64,000 bases of DNA from Piezodorus guildinii (taxonomy: Eukaryota; Arthropoda; Insecta; Hemiptera; Pentatomidae), in contig CM041297.1 in the NCBI GenBank assembly GCA_023052935.1, positions 9,459,327-9,523,326 of the forward strand, written 5' to 3'. The notes under the pieces are model-generated. The model was given only the letters and a program-made list of their open reading frames with translations. It was not told the origin of the DNA and made no database searches. Position 1 is the stretch's first letter. Every line of letters begins with the position of its first letter. Positions 22,005 through 32,990 of the stretch are shown here, one piece after another. The translations under genes were made by a program, and so were the position numbers.

Positions 22005-22793
22005 TAAAAGAAACAAGATAACAACAAATGTAATTATAGACTTAATAATGCCTTAGGTTTATAATAATAATATGACAGTAATATAATATGGGAATATAAA
22101 TAAAATTAAATGTAAAATGATAATAAGATGACAGTTATAAAGTATGGAAATAAACAAAATTAAGATGATAGTTATAAAGTATGGATGACTGTTATAAAAA
22201 TAATTAATAATAAAAATAATTGTACAGTATGGAAGTAAACAGAATTGAGATGATGATATTGCAATAAGAATATATAAAGAGAGACTAAGCAAAAGAAAAA
22301 ATGACAAAGGAAAAATATGTGAACAATTTAAAATTATTTTTTTATTCATACTGTTTCTCTTTTTTAATGACTATGTTCTTTTTATATATTACCTATACTC
22401 TTAACTATGTTTTTAATATATTACCGTCATATGTCACTTCAAAATTGTTCATATTTAAAATTTTAATTGTTCACATCCTTTGTCATTTTTTCATTTACTT
22501 AGTCTCTCTTTATATATTCTTATTACCATATTATCATCTCAATTCGGTTTACTTACATTCTGTACAACTATCATCTTATTAATTATTTTTATAACTGTCA
22601 TCCATACTTTATACACGTAACTATCATCTTAATTTTGTTTATTTCCATACTTTATAACTGTCATCTTATTATCATTTTACATTTAATTTTATTCATGTTC
22701 CCATATTATATTACTACCATATTATTATTACGTGTATCTACCTAACGCATTATTAAGTCTATAATTACATTGCTTGTTATCTTGTTTCTTTTA

Positions 22794-22832
22794 GCTCTGA
22801 CGAAGGCCCACAATGTAGGCCGAAACGTCGGC
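22794..22832 (+). ncRNA. Hammerhead ribozyme-like core (right arm)
   Basis: The mirror copy on the plus strand. CTGACGA (22797-22803) differs from CTGATGA at position 7, which tolerates change. Stem II GGCCCACA/TGTAGGCC has one mismatch. GAAA is at 22822-22825 and GTC at 22827-22829, with stem I GCT/GGC. It is less perfect than the left copy. Confidence 0.5.
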
Positions 22833-22921
22833 ACATAATTAAAATAGCACTTGTTTTAAATGTGTGTTTCTATTTTATGACCGCACCCCCAACCATTTTC
22901 CTAATCTAGTTAACTGTTTTC

Positions 22922-23117
22922 GTTTTATATCTTTTATTTATAGTAACTTTAAAAATTTACTAATTGACTAAATAATTGTGTATCAAATGAAGCCAGACAA
23001 ATTGTGTCTCCTCTGTTCTATGAATATTATTTTTCGGAGACAAAATGTCACAGAATAAAAATTATTTTTCATTCATAAACATATCTTTATCCATTCTTTA
23101 AATGTAAAATCCTCAGT
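22922..23117. other. Unassigned AT-rich DNA
   Basis: Nothing recognised. Confidence 0.3.
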
Positions 23118-23185
23118 GCTCTTTACTTTCTTTCTTACTGAATTTTGGCCCGAACCAGGTACCAATCTTTCCATGATGATTGATT
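23118..23185 (+). mobile_element. Jockey family A mini-fragment
   Basis: CTTTACTTTCTTTCTTACTG..TTTTGGCCCGAACCAGGTAC and CCATGATGAT follow the family A 3' coding region with a deletion. Confidence 0.5.
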
Positions 23186-23421
23186 ACTTGATGTATTATT
23201 TAATATAATATATAATTAAATATAATCGTGATATAGAAAAAATCCGCTTAGAGACGCCTCACTGACCGACATGAGAGTTACACCATAGAGGCTAGAGTTG
23301 GCTCTTTGCCAGGTTGGACTTAGTCCGTCCAAGAGAAATCGCTTCCTTGGCCTGTATCGTCCAGTTCTACAATCCTATGTAATTAGTACAAATAAGTTAG
23401 TTTTATTACAACAAAATTTTG
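23186..23421. other. Unassigned DNA
   Basis: No feature recognised. Confidence 0.3.
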
Positions 23422-24065
23422 TTGGGTGGCCCGGAAAATTTATAGAGAAATTTGGGCAAAAATTAAAATTGATGACCAGCTTAAAATTTATTTATTTAAT
23501 CTACAAAATAGTTAACATCGTAAGCTATTACCCTTTCCTAACGGCTCGAAAGGTCCGTTTACCCTTTTTTTCAAAAATCACTGTCCATAAGCCTGAAGAA
23601 CAATAAAAGGTCATGACGTCATCTTCTGAAGAGTTGGATTTCTCTTGTAGAAATATTTGATGAAACGGACAAGATGGAAATCCGATTGAGCAATGTCAGG
23701 AGAGTACGGCGTGAGAAGTAAAACCTCCCATCTGAAGCACAATAACTTTTGCCAAGTCCTTAAAGACACATGGACACACCTAACGTTGTCTTGCTTGCGT
23801 GTTGATGTAGAGAATCCAATTTTCGTCACTGGTAAGAACTCGTTTAAAAAAATTGATCCTCCACATTTTTGTTTTCAGCAGCAAATCACAACATGAAATC
23901 CTTTCAATAAGCTCATGGGGAACCCAAACGTCGTAACGACAGACGTACCCTTCTTTATGTATGATAATAAAAAACAGTCGATTTGCAGGCTCTTGATTCC
24001 GCAGCTATCTCATTGACAGTGATTCGTAATAAGATCATCATGATTATGTTTCGCATGGTTTAAAT
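23422..24065 (-). mobile_element. mariner element (family M2), truncated copy
   Basis: The minus strand carries the 3' inverted end (TTGGGTGGCCCGGAAAATTT at 23422) and the second half of an M2 transposase: W-x-P-H-E-L linker, LLLK-NVEDQFF-like and TSDENWIL-like blocks, then Y-S-P-D-I-A-Q-S-D-F-H. Several frame breaks are visible by comparison with 47892-49096. The 5' third is missing. Confidence 0.8.
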
Positions 24066-24101
24066 GTTTTCATGAAAAGTAATTTGTTATGAATGTTTAT
24101 G

Positions 24102-24358
24102 GAGGATCAACTGTAGCAGGGTGGCTAGCATAACACCCACATATGCCAAAATTCACGGGTCCTAGGATTTTTTAATGGTAGTAAGTAAATACTTAGTTAT
24201 GCCGTCCTTCAGAGGGGACATAAAAAGATGGTACGAGCCTGCGCGATGTCAGGTGCTCGTTAAAGATCTCTATTCTAATTAAACCTGGATAGGCAAAATT
24301 TAGGACTCCCACTGTAGCATCGTCCGACTAGTCACTGTAGAATAAAGTGACATTAAAT
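24102..24358 (+). mobile_element. tRNA-derived SINE
   Basis: Plus-strand copy: head GGATCAACTGTAGCAGGGTG then GCTAGCA (A box), a damaged B box (TTCACGGGTCC), the conserved body and a GACATTAAATAAAAAA tail. A repeat E copy starts in the A-rich tail. Confidence 0.8.
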
Positions 24359-24366
24359 AAAAAAAA

Positions 24367-25275
24367 ATCTGGTGCGGGCAACACACGACTTTCACTTACC
24401 TCCATTTTTAAAATCAATGAAAAATTGTCAAATACAGTTAGAGATAAAAATACGTGAAACTATTAAAGAATTAATTAAATTGAATTTCTATAGAAACATG
24501 TGTTTTATTGAAAATATATTATATTATCATTTAAAATAATCACTTAGTTTTATCGTCTTTTCGTCACTCTCCATTAACTTTTAAAAGCTTGTGTATGAGA
24601 TAGTAGTTTTTCTAAAATCTTTAGCTTTCCAACAGTATATCATACATGTGTATTACTGTTCTTATGTTAAAAACGAAAAATTTCAAAAAAAAAATATTTT
24701 TTCTGTTTTCTCCTTTAGTTGCTTTTCAAATTCGCTCAACTTGCATATTTAGCTTTTTTTCATCAGTGGTAACAAGATAATATAGTAATTTTTATAGAAT
24801 CAACTAAATTAAAGGTACTTTAAAGAAAGAAAATTTAAAATATCGGCATTTAAGCCCTGTCAGACCATTTTAATCAGAATGAAACCTACATGATATTAAA
24901 GCCCATTACATTTTACATCTATATAGCGGGATTAATCAAAATATTCGGAACCGTTTTTGAGAAAATCGAAAAAAGGTGCAAAATGCATGGTATAAAGTGG
25001 CTCTTCTGGTTAGCTCATTTTGATGAAAAAGGTTTTTTAACGTCTCGGGCGTATACTTGACTGAAATATGAAATTTCAGTTCCATAGGACTTTTCGTTTC
25101 CGCTCGGGAGATACCCACACACACACACACACTTTTTTTGCGGGATATTGGGACTTGCGGGTTATTTGGACTCAGGGGACCCTAAAATGTGTATTTCCGT
25201 TGAAAAATGGAATTCGAAAATTTTCACGATCGCAATACTTTTAATTATTATATATAGGAGGTGAAAGTAAAAACA
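24367..25275 (+). repeat. Repeat E copy, near full length
   Basis: Starts TCTGGTGCGGGCAACACACG and ends GGAGGTGAAAGTAAAAA, with a (CA)n stretch at about 25112-25131. The 3' hairpin is partly lost. Confidence 0.8.
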
Positions 25276-25333
25276 AATACAGAATAATATTTACAAAGAT
25301 CGATATTTTGTTTTCTAGAGAATTTAATATGAT

Positions 25334-25500
25334 TCGGTAAGGGAGTAAAATTTTCTTGACTATGCCGTTTTTCGGAGTGACCACAAAATGGGAAATCCGA
25401 GCCTATGCGATGTAAGGTACTCGTTAAAAATCGATATCCCAATCAAACCTGGATAGGCAAAATTAATTACTGCCACTTTATCACCGTACTAATAATTGAC
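25334..25500 (+). mobile_element. SINE body fragment
   Basis: TATGCCGTTTTTCGGAGTGA, GAGCCTATGCGATGTAAGGT and AAACCTGGATAGGCAAAATT match the SINE body. The tRNA-like head is missing. Confidence 0.65.
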
Positions 25501-25904
25501 ATTAATAGCCATATTAACATTAATTGACGTTATAGGAATTAACAATTAAACTTAAGAAGACACGATTAACTTCATTGATAATATGGTTGCTACAGAGCTG
25601 GCAAACGTAGTGGGACGAGAGATCAAGGCCCATTGAGAACCATCACTTCCTAACTGATCAGCTGATCGTCAAGGTCGCCCGGTCTCATTTTTCGGACTTT
25701 CTCGGAACAGAGGTTCAGGAACTCGGAAGCGGAGATCCTTGTGAGCTCGGTTCCCGTTTTCGTCCGCCGACTTCCGTTATCCGCGAAAATTAATGAGATA
25801 AAGGTCTAAGTTCGGAGCATATAATTAAATTATCAATATTAGATATCGTGAAAAGATATATCGATATCTATCGATTATTATGGCGATATGTTACAGAACG
25901 AATA
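25501..25904. other. Unassigned DNA with a GC-richer block
   Basis: 25590-25800 is clearly GC-richer than its surroundings and has no repeat partner I could see. It includes the palindromic CTGATCAGCTGATC. It could be unique host sequence. Confidence 0.3.
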
Positions 25905-26140
25905 GTAACCTACCCCTACTTCGCAAGGCTACAATTTGTATGTGGTGTCAAATATGTTTAAAAAAGTACTGCTTAACTGACTTTGAGATTAGAGTTCATC
26001 GTAACGTAAGTTGCACTTAGCAAAAATATTTTATAACGTCTATTCATTATTACATATCATCATCGTCAGAAATAAAAAACATTAATTGGTCAATAAATCA
26101 AAATAGAATCAGGTCATTTATTGCTTACTTTAAAGTAAAA
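25905..26140 (+). repeat. Repeat F copy
   Basis: CTACTTCGCAAGGCTACAAT, GAGTTCATCGTAACGTAAGT and TAACGTCTATTCATTATTAC match the copies at 5775 and 17228. It leads directly into an E left end, as at 5775-6000. Confidence 0.6.
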
Positions 26141-26405
26141 AAACCTGGTGCGGGCAACACACAAAGAAAATTTAAAATATCGGCATCTAAGCCCTGTCAA
26201 ACTATTTTCAGTCAGAATGAAACGTACATGATATTAAAGCCCATTAAATTTCACATCGATATAGCGAGTTTAATCAAAATCGTCGGAACCGTTTTTGAGA
26301 AAATCATAAAAAAGTGCAATATGCATGGTATAAAGTGGCTTTTCTGGTCAGCCGATTTTGAAGAAAAAGTTTTTGTAACATCTTGGGCGTATAGTTAGTT
26401 GTCTT
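26141..26405 (+). repeat. Repeat E, left part of interrupted copy
   Basis: CCTGGTGCGGGCAACACACA is followed, after a large internal deletion, by the second half of E (AAATATCGGCATCTAAGCCC onward). The copy is then split by a Jockey insertion and resumes at 27394. Confidence 0.75.
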
Positions 26406-27384
26406 TTTTTTTTTTTTTTTTTTTTTTTATATTTTTTATTGAAATTTACAACTGTATTTTGTAATACAACAAGTAAATATGTTGGTAATGATAAAATACA
26501 TGAAAAAAAAAGGAAGAGAAAATGCCCATTGGCATCACTCCACTAAGTAACTAAACTAGAAGGTCTCGAGGCCATCTTCTTTTCAGGCGCCTCGTAGGAT
26601 TGTCAGGAATTGAAGAGGAAACAAGAATTGAAACTAGAGGATTAGAGTGGGAGTGGAGTTTGTCATGGAAGGATTGATACCTGGTTCGGGCCAAATCAGC
26701 AACATATGGGATGTTAAGGTCTTTATGGATGAGTTTATTTGTGACAAAGTAAGGAGCATTGAGGATTTTTCGAAGGATTTTGGATTGTAAGGATTGAATA
26801 CGGAAAGAATTTGATGGTTTCGTAGAGCCCCAAAGCTCAATTCCTTAAGTCCAGATAGGCCTTATGATGGTGAGATAGATGAGCCTTTTGTAGATAAGTG
26901 GAAGGTTGGAGCGTCTGTCCAGTAAGTGTTGTAGTAAGCGAAAGCGACGGGCAGTTTCTTGTCGTTTCAGTCGTGTGTGGGGATTCCATGTTAGACGTTT
27001 GTCAAGTAGAAGTCCTAGGTAGCGGATCTGTTCAACTGGAACAAGCGGAATATTATTAAAAGAAACTGTAGGGCAGGATGTCATAGGTTTACGACGAAGG
27101 GTAAAGTTAATTTGGTGGGATTTGTTGGAATTGATTTTTATTCTCCAATTCTGACACCATATCTCAAGCTCTCTGATATGGGATTGAAGAGTTTGAGAGG
27201 CAATAATAGGATCGTTATTGACTGATAACACACAAGTGTCATCAGCATAGGTAGAAAGGAAAGTGTTGGGATGGGTTGGGATATCAGCTGTATAGACTGT
27301 GTAGAGGATGGGTCCAATACTACCTTGAGGGACACCAGCAGACTGAGTAAAAAGGGATGAATAGGAACTATTGTGGTTTATTGG
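26406..27384 (-). mobile_element. Jockey LINE, family A, inserted in repeat E
   Basis: Minus-strand copy with an A tail (T run at 26406-26429). The duplicated target AGTTGTCTT lies at 26397-26405 and 27385-27393. It includes the catalytic region: GVPQGSI-GPILY with a Leu codon missing, and TYADDTCVLS (about 27215-27245), then VNNDPIIASQTLQ and the polymerase tail. At least two frame breaks separate the pieces. Confidence 0.85.
26845..27231 (-). pseudogene. Jockey polymerase thumb/tail ORF
   Basis: 128 residues just after the YADD box: LEIWCQNWRIKINSNKSHQ, NIPLVPVEQIRYLGLLLDKR, KRLIYLTIIRPIWT, then a frame break into the WG-x-x-K-P-S-N segment. It matches residue for residue the better copy at 57595-58246. 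Confidence 0.8.
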
Positions 27385-27393
27385 AGTTGTCTT

Positions 27394-27600
27394 AAATATG
27401 AAATTTCAGTTTCATAGGACATTTAGTTTCCGCCCGGGGAAACACACTCACACACATACAGACACACCTTTTTGCGGGACTTGGTTTTATGGACTCAGGA
27501 GACCCTAAAACGTGTATTTCCGTTGAAAACTGGAATTCGAAAATTTTCACGATCGCAATACATTCCCTTACTATATTTAGTATGTGAAAGTAAAACTAAA
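27394..27600 (+). repeat. Repeat E, right part of interrupted copy
   Basis: Continues AAATATGAAATTTCAGTTTC to the right terminus TATGTGAAAGTAAAA, with a CA-rich stretch at 27446-27470. Confidence 0.75.
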
Positions 27601-27734
27601 AATTTGTTCACAGTTTCTATCACTTTAGCTTTGGGCGATTTTAGTCAAATCACCTCCGCCATTGTTAAATTTTTGTCATTACTACGAATTATTATGAAAT
27701 TACTTTTTGGACCTTGCTATAAGCTAACAAATTT

Positions 27735-28560
27735 TTAATTTTTTTTTTCAACATCGGCTAACCATGCATTTTGCTCTTCTTTACGGTTATCTCAAAAATG
27801 GCTCTAATGATTTTGGTTAAATTCACATTATCAATGCAAAATTCAAGGAACTTCAATATATTATAGGGGCTCAGTCTGACAGGGATAATATGCCAAATTT
27901 TTTAATATTCTTTGTCTACAGTACTTTTAATTCTGTAGATTGCAAAAAAATAACCTTATCATTTTATTAGTATTGATAAAAAATGGCTGAACGAATTTGA
28001 TTACCAATTAACAGAGAAAAAGCAAACATATTGTTTAGGTAATTAACACAAGAATATAATATAGATGTATAACATACATTTATAAAGCTGAAGATTTTAG
28101 TAAAAATGTTTCTTGTTTACAAAGTTGTAAAAGGTAATGTAAAGTGACGTACATGGCATATACTGCTGTGATTAAGGGATCACCTGTAGCAGGATGGCTA
28201 CAGCCTCTAACTGCCTTCTATGCCAAATTTTTTAATGGAAGTAAAACATTCTTAGTCATGCCGTCCTTCGGAGGGGACGTAAAAAGGTGGTCCTGAGCCT
28301 GTGCGATGTCAGGTGCTCGTTTAAGATCCCTATCCTAATAAAACCTGGATTGGAAAAATTTAGGACTCCTACTGTAGCATAGACCAATTAGCCACAGCAG
28401 CATAAAGTGACGTTAAAATAAAGAAACAAACTTCAGTGAATTTACATAACAATTTTATGCTGTTATATCATTTAATCTAAAACATATGTTTCCAAAGAAA
28501 CTAAATCTTTTCTACTCTAAAATTAACCGAGCTAAGTGAAAGTCGTCAGTGAAGCGCACC
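27735..28560 (-). repeat. Repeat E copy split by a SINE
   Basis: A minus-strand E copy: CATCGGCTAACCATGCATTT, TCTGACAGGGATAATATGCC, ACATATGTTTCC and a left end AAGTGAAAGTCGTCAGTGAA then GCGCACCA. The SINE at 28176-28430 interrupts it, in the same position as at 5366-5615. Confidence 0.7.
28176..28430 (+). mobile_element. tRNA-derived SINE inside repeat E
   Basis: Starts GATCACCTGTAGCAGGATGG, has a shortened head, a conserved body (GAGCCTGTGCGATGTCAGGT, AAACCTGGATTGG) and a tail GACGTTAAAATAAAGAAA. It shares private changes with the copy at 5366-5615, for example GCATAGACCAATTAGCCACA. Confidence 0.8.
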
Positions 28561-28990
28561 AAAATTTTAAATAGTCTTATGGCGTTTTTCCCCGAACAAT
28601 TAAGATCCCTTTTTTCATGTACTTGGATGTACCTAGATATATATATATACAAACATACAGTCGCCTACAATGGCCACCCCATGATACGACATGTCAAGCC
28701 GCACAAAGAGGAAGCCCCTGCTACTGATGTGAACTATCCCTCCCTTACTAGTTCACCTGAATGTCCCCTCCTAGTTCAAATCGTTTGTGCCCCTGACAGT
28801 ACGCCTGCTTCTCTTATCTTCGATATCACGGCGTGATAAGTTGATAACGGCAGTGACGTCACTAAGGATCATGAACCCCCTATCCAAGCCTTTGTCATGT
28901 GTGTCCTGGAAACCCATCTCCAGAGAAAATCGACATCTGTCACCAATAAACTTTTATATCTGCTTGCTGTTTTCTTATAAAGAAAAATAA
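28561..28990 (+). other. Possible LTR-retrotransposon pol tail and LTR remnant
   Basis: The frame 28549-28836 ends with HTVAYNGHPMIRHVKPHKEE and a Ser/Pro-rich tail. This is reminiscent of the end of Gypsy-type integrases (basic R-H-V-x-x-x-K/R-P ending). The following 130 bp hold AATAAACTTTTATATCTGCT, as in a retrotransposon LTR R region. No repeat pair is in the window, so this is a guess. Confidence 0.25.
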
Positions 28991-29091
28991 AGAACACTTT
29001 ACGAATTAGTTCTTAAGATTTTCAAGTCTATTAAAATATTTTTGTACTGTAAGTTTTGGTTTTTGAAAACAAGAACAGCAATATGGATGTA

Positions 29092-29740
29092 TTGGTTGTC
29101 CGAAAAGTTCGTAGACATTTTAAAAATAAAATTTACCTATTATTTTTTCTACTAAAAATTAATCAAAAAGCTTATGTCTAGTTAAATGCCTTTAATTATC
29201 ATGGAATTAACTATGTTTACACACTGAATTCGTCTTTATTAAGGCTCAGTAGTGTAGTTTATTGCAAACCAACATGAGTGACGATTCAGTTAATTTTCGG
29301 CATATTATGCTGTTATTTAAAAAAAAAAATGGAAAAAACGCAGCCCGAACTGCAAGAGAGATTCGTGCCTTGTATGACAGAGATTCAATTGCTGATTGAT
29401 ATCACGGTTCAGAAGTGGTTTTCGTGGTTTAGATGAGGAGATTTCAATTTGGAAGACCAACCCCGGGCTAGCAGGAGTTCAATTCTTGATATCGAGGATA
29501 TTATGACGGTCATCAAATTATTGAGCCTGCAAATCTAACGTTTTTGATCATCTAAAGAAGGCCGGGTACGTCTGCCGTTACGACGTTTGGGTTCCCCACG
29601 AGCTCAGTAAAAGGAACCTTATTAAAAGAATTTCATGTTGTGATTTGCTGCTGAAAAAAAATGTGGAGGATTCATTTTTGAAACGAGTTGTTACTGGTGA
29701 CGAAAAATAGATTCTTTACGTCAGCACTAGCCGAAAAATA
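29092..29740 (+). mobile_element. mariner element (family M2), 5' half
   Basis: Left inverted end TTGGTTGTCCGAAAAGTTCG at 29092 preceded by TA. The transposase start MSDDSVNF is at 29275, then degraded HTH, linker and VTGDEK (29688) where a stop replaces Trp. From 29741 the sequence switches to a repeat E fragment, so the 3' half is lost. Confidence 0.8.
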
Positions 29741-29850
29741 TCTTATTTAATGAAACACGCGTTTCTATCGAAACTCAATCTAATTTTTTATATATTTTTT
29801 TTTTCATCTCTGACTTTATTGTAAAGATCTTAAATTGATTTATATATAAA
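29741..29850 (-). repeat. Repeat E fragment
   Basis: TTATTTAATGAAACACGCGT then TTCTATCGAAACTCAATCTA follows the minus-strand E sequence. Confidence 0.5.
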
Positions 29851-30547
29851 AAAAAAGAATTATATATATAGTTCGCATTCGGTATTTAAGATTGATGGCA
29901 TTTTAGTCGATTCGATATAATTTGAGAAAATACTATAGTGTGAAGTAAATTGACATTTGACCTTAAAGTCTTTAAAATATCAACACACAAATAAATAACG
30001 ATTTATTAATATATATATATTTTTAAATAGACTTAAACATTTACAACGTAATATTACAAGATTCACGAAAAATTTCACTTACCTTATTATGTTTGTTTTA
30101 TAGTGTATATAATCATTCGATATGTGATGCAGTTCCTTACATAACATTTTTTTTTTTTATTTAAAAAAATAATTAGTTACTGTGAGAATTTTCAGTCCTT
30201 TACCCTAAATTTAAAGCCTTGATGTATACAATGCCAAGCTGAGACTCTTGATTTGTACAATATAAAGACTACACTTCCTGAAGACCATCATTAAAGCTTA
30301 TTTCACAGAGGAGGAGGCTAAACACTTAATCTGTAGGGTTCTATTCTCTTGATCCTTCTTTCGCATGTGGTTGAAGGATTCAGGAGAAGGAAGGACGAAA
30401 TTAGGTTACGTAATCTCCATTCAGAACTAGCTCGGCTGTTTCCTCTAATCCTTCCTAGATGATAACAGTTAGAACATATGAACATCTTATTAAAAACAAA
30501 CAAAGAATAGGTTCATGTCGTCGGTCTAGCTTGAAAACGTTAAGTTG
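29851..30547. other. Unassigned DNA
   Basis: AT-rich up to about 30280, then of mixed composition, with a 61-codon minus frame at 30318-30503 that resembles nothing known to me. Confidence 0.3.
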
Positions 30548-30556
30548 TATAAAACT

Positions 30557-30974
30557 TTTATTTTTTATTTATTTAAAGAAATTTACAACTGTATTAAATC
30601 AATACAACAAGTAAATAGGATCGATATATGTTAGAACACATGGTAGTCCTGTGAAGGAACTACCCAATGGTAACACTCCAATGTCTAGTTTATGTTAGGA
30701 GGTCTCTTGGCCATCTTCTTTTAAGCCTCGGTGGGTTGTCGGGAATAGATATGGTGGAGAGGTCACGGATATTGTGGGTTCAGTGGGCAAGGAGTTTGGA
30801 ATGAAAAGAGGTATATCTGTAACGGGCCAAGTCTTCAACTAATGGGATATTTAGGTCTTTATGGATGATTTTATTAGTAACAAAGTAAGAGGCATTGAGA
30901 ATTTTTCGAAGATGTTGTGCTGCGAGCGAAGGATTGGATGCGAGAGGAATTTGATGGTTTAGTAGACCCTAGTC
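30557..30974 (-). mobile_element. Jockey LINE, family A, 3' fragment with TSD
   Basis: Minus-strand 5'-truncated copy. TATAAAACT flanks it at 30548-30556 and 30975-30983. It holds the family 3' end (AAATTTACAACTGTATTAAA) and the end of the polymerase frame with several indels. Confidence 0.8.
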
Positions 30975-31030
30975 TATAAAACTAAATTTCATTTTGTTTT
31001 CTTTAATACATTTTGGGAAGCTTCATTTAA

Positions 31031-31801
31031 TATTTCATATTCGTATAAGCAATCAATAAGCTCCATTTATAAAATTTATTTCTTTTCAACTTCCATTGCA
31101 TTATTTTTCAACGTTTCGGGACTTTTTCCCCATTCCTTTTTTTTTTTTAATCCTACTTATTGATATTTACAACTGTATAATTATATACAACAAGTAAATG
31201 TGATGGATGTAGGAAACTGACATGAAATACATGAAGAGACGCCACCCATTGGCAGCACTCTAAAAATATTTTAAACTAGAAGGTCTCGGGGCCATCTCCT
31301 TTTCAGACGCCTCGGAGGATTATCAGGAATTGAAGAGGATGATATTATAGAAACTAGTGGATTAGAGTGGAAATGGAGTTTTTCATGGAATAATTGGTAT
31401 CTGGTTCGGGCTAGTTCAGTAACATATGGGATATTAAGGTCTTTATGGATAAGCTTATTCGTGACAAAGTAAGGAGCGTTAAGGATTTTACGAAGGATTT
31501 TGGATTGTAAGGATTGGATGCGGGAAGAATTCGATGGTTTAGTAGAGCCTTCCCCATTCTCAAGATTGTTTTTCCCACTTTATACATTTTTCATTACATA
31601 TCTTACTGCTATTCGTCTTTATTTACAAATGGCATTAAGCTATGTAATATTTTTTTATTTATTTTTTTAATGTTTAAAGTGAGAATAATTGTCTTCAGAA
31701 AGGGGACAAAGCCCCGAAAAGTTGAGAAATAATGTAATGGAAATTTGAGCAACAATAAATTTATAAATGGAAGTTATTGATTGCTTATTTGAATATGAAA
31801 T
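31031..31801. repeat. Foldback repeat split by a Jockey insertion
   Basis: The left arm (GCAATCAATAAGCTCCATTT, TTCCATTGCATTATTTTTCA, ACGTTTCGGGACT) is mirrored by the right arm (GGGGACAAAGCCCCGAAAAG, AATAATGTAATGGAAATTTG, GGAAGTTATTGATTGCTTAT). The centre is near 31620. Both arms keep the GGG/CCC stem II and CGAAA relic of the hammerhead-type unit, but not CTGATGA. The Jockey at 31136-31549 interrupts the left arm. Confidence 0.75.
31136..31549 (-). mobile_element. Jockey LINE, family A, 3' fragment with TSD
   Basis: Minus-strand copy with an A tail (T run at 31137-31148). TTCCCCATTC is duplicated at 31126-31135 and 31550-31559. It covers the last 90 or so codons of the polymerase (to RRLKRRWPRDLLV) and the 3' UTR. 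It is younger than the foldback it interrupts. Confidence 0.9.
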
Positions 31802-32550
31802 AAAAATTCATATTTCAGAAGCGTATATACTTGAGATGTTACAGCAAATTAAAAAAAAAAAAAAAACGGAAAACCAGAAACTTTATACCATGCAGTTCGC
31901 ACCTTTTTACGATTTTTTCAAAAACTGCTCTAATGATTTTGATTATACTCGCTACATCGATGTAAACTTTAAAGAGTTTTAATATTATGTAGATTTCATT
32001 ATGATTGAAATAGTATAACAGGGCTCAAATGCTAATATTTAAAATATTTTTCCTCTAAAGTGCCTTTGATTTTATAGATTTAAAAGAATGACCCATATCA
32101 TCTTATTATATTTCCTTAGGATTGATAGAAAACGGCTAAATGTAAAATGTGAACGAATTTTATAACGGTATAAAGATATAATAACATAAGAAAAGCAACA
32201 TACATTTACAATATATTGTTTGAAAGCTAAAAATTTTAGAATATATTATATGTTATTATTATATCAGTTTACTTACTATTAAATAAACTTAAATTTACAA
32301 ATTTTGCAGTTACTTTAAATAAAAGTATTTTTTTTAGTTTCGTTGGAAAAATTTAATTTAGATTGAATAATAAAGACATATCCAATTTATTACGTATAAT
32401 TATCAGAAATATTTGTATGCCATTTTTTTTATTTTTCATTGCGTTTTAGAATTTTATATATACATACTATTTTTTCTAAAATTATTAAATTTAATATTTA
32501 TTTATTGAGATATATTAAAATTATATAAAGAGAAAGTCCCGCGCCAGATT
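31790..32550 (-). repeat. Repeat E copy, diverged
   Basis: TATGAAATAAAAATTCATAT, GTATATACTTGAGATGTTAC, TTTATACCATGCAGTTCGCA and the end GTCCCGCGCCAGATTTT follow E on the minus strand. It is old: many indels. Confidence 0.6.
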
Positions 32551-32561
32551 TTTTTTGCATT

Positions 32562-32612
32562 ACATAGCTTACTGCTATTCTTCCTTTATTTACAAATAGC
32601 AGTAAGCTATGT
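32562..32612. repeat. Perfect 18-bp hairpin
   Basis: ACATAGCTTACTGCTATT (32562-32579) and its exact complement (32595-32612) enclose a 15-base loop. The same motif forms the centre of the foldback at 31031-31801, so this is a solo centre of that element between two E fragments. Confidence 0.9.
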
Positions 32613-32639
32613 TAAAAAAAAAAAAAAATGTATAAAATT

Positions 32640-32990
32640 GCATATTTGAGTATGAAATAAAAATTCATATTTTAGGAGTGTATACACTTGAGATGTTACA
32701 GCAAATTTTTCAACAAAACCTTTTAACACGAAACTTTGTATGCCATGCAGTTTAAACTTTTTTACGATTTTCTTAAAAAACAGCTCCAACGATTAACATT
32801 TAATGGGATTTACTAAGGTGTGGCTTTGATTTTGATTGAAAAAGTCTGATAGAGCTTAAATGTAGAATATTTTTAATTTTCTTTATCTGAAGTACATTTT
32901 TTTTTTTTTTTTTTTTATAGATTCTAAAAAAAAATCACATCTTATTGACAAAAAACGCTGCAAAAACATTAAATAATGGTTTATTATTTT
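32640..32990 (-). repeat. Repeat E fragment
   Basis: TGAGTATGAAATAAAAATTC, GTGTATACACTTGAGATGTT and GTCTGATAGAGCTTAAATGT match E. It repeats the arrangement at 31790, with the same junction sequence. Confidence 0.55.

Larger units (their letters stand above)
21856..22908. repeat. 1-kb palindromic (foldback) element
   Basis: The left arm from about 21899 (AAGATGGTTGGGGGTGCGGT) is mirrored at the right end (ACCGCACCCCCAACCATTTT). Arms of roughly 450-500 bp are imperfectly complementary, with the centre near 22350. GTTAACTGTTTTC occurs directly at 21843-21855 and 22909-22921, so the whole unit may have a 13-bp target-site duplication. Each arm carries a hammerhead-like core near its outer end. 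Frames inside are AT-rich and not conserved. Confidence 0.8.

Noticed and set aside
22059..22582. Two hydrophobic frames resembling membrane proteins
   Set aside because: They lie in the AT-rich interior of the palindrome, mirror each other imperfectly and have no conserved motif.
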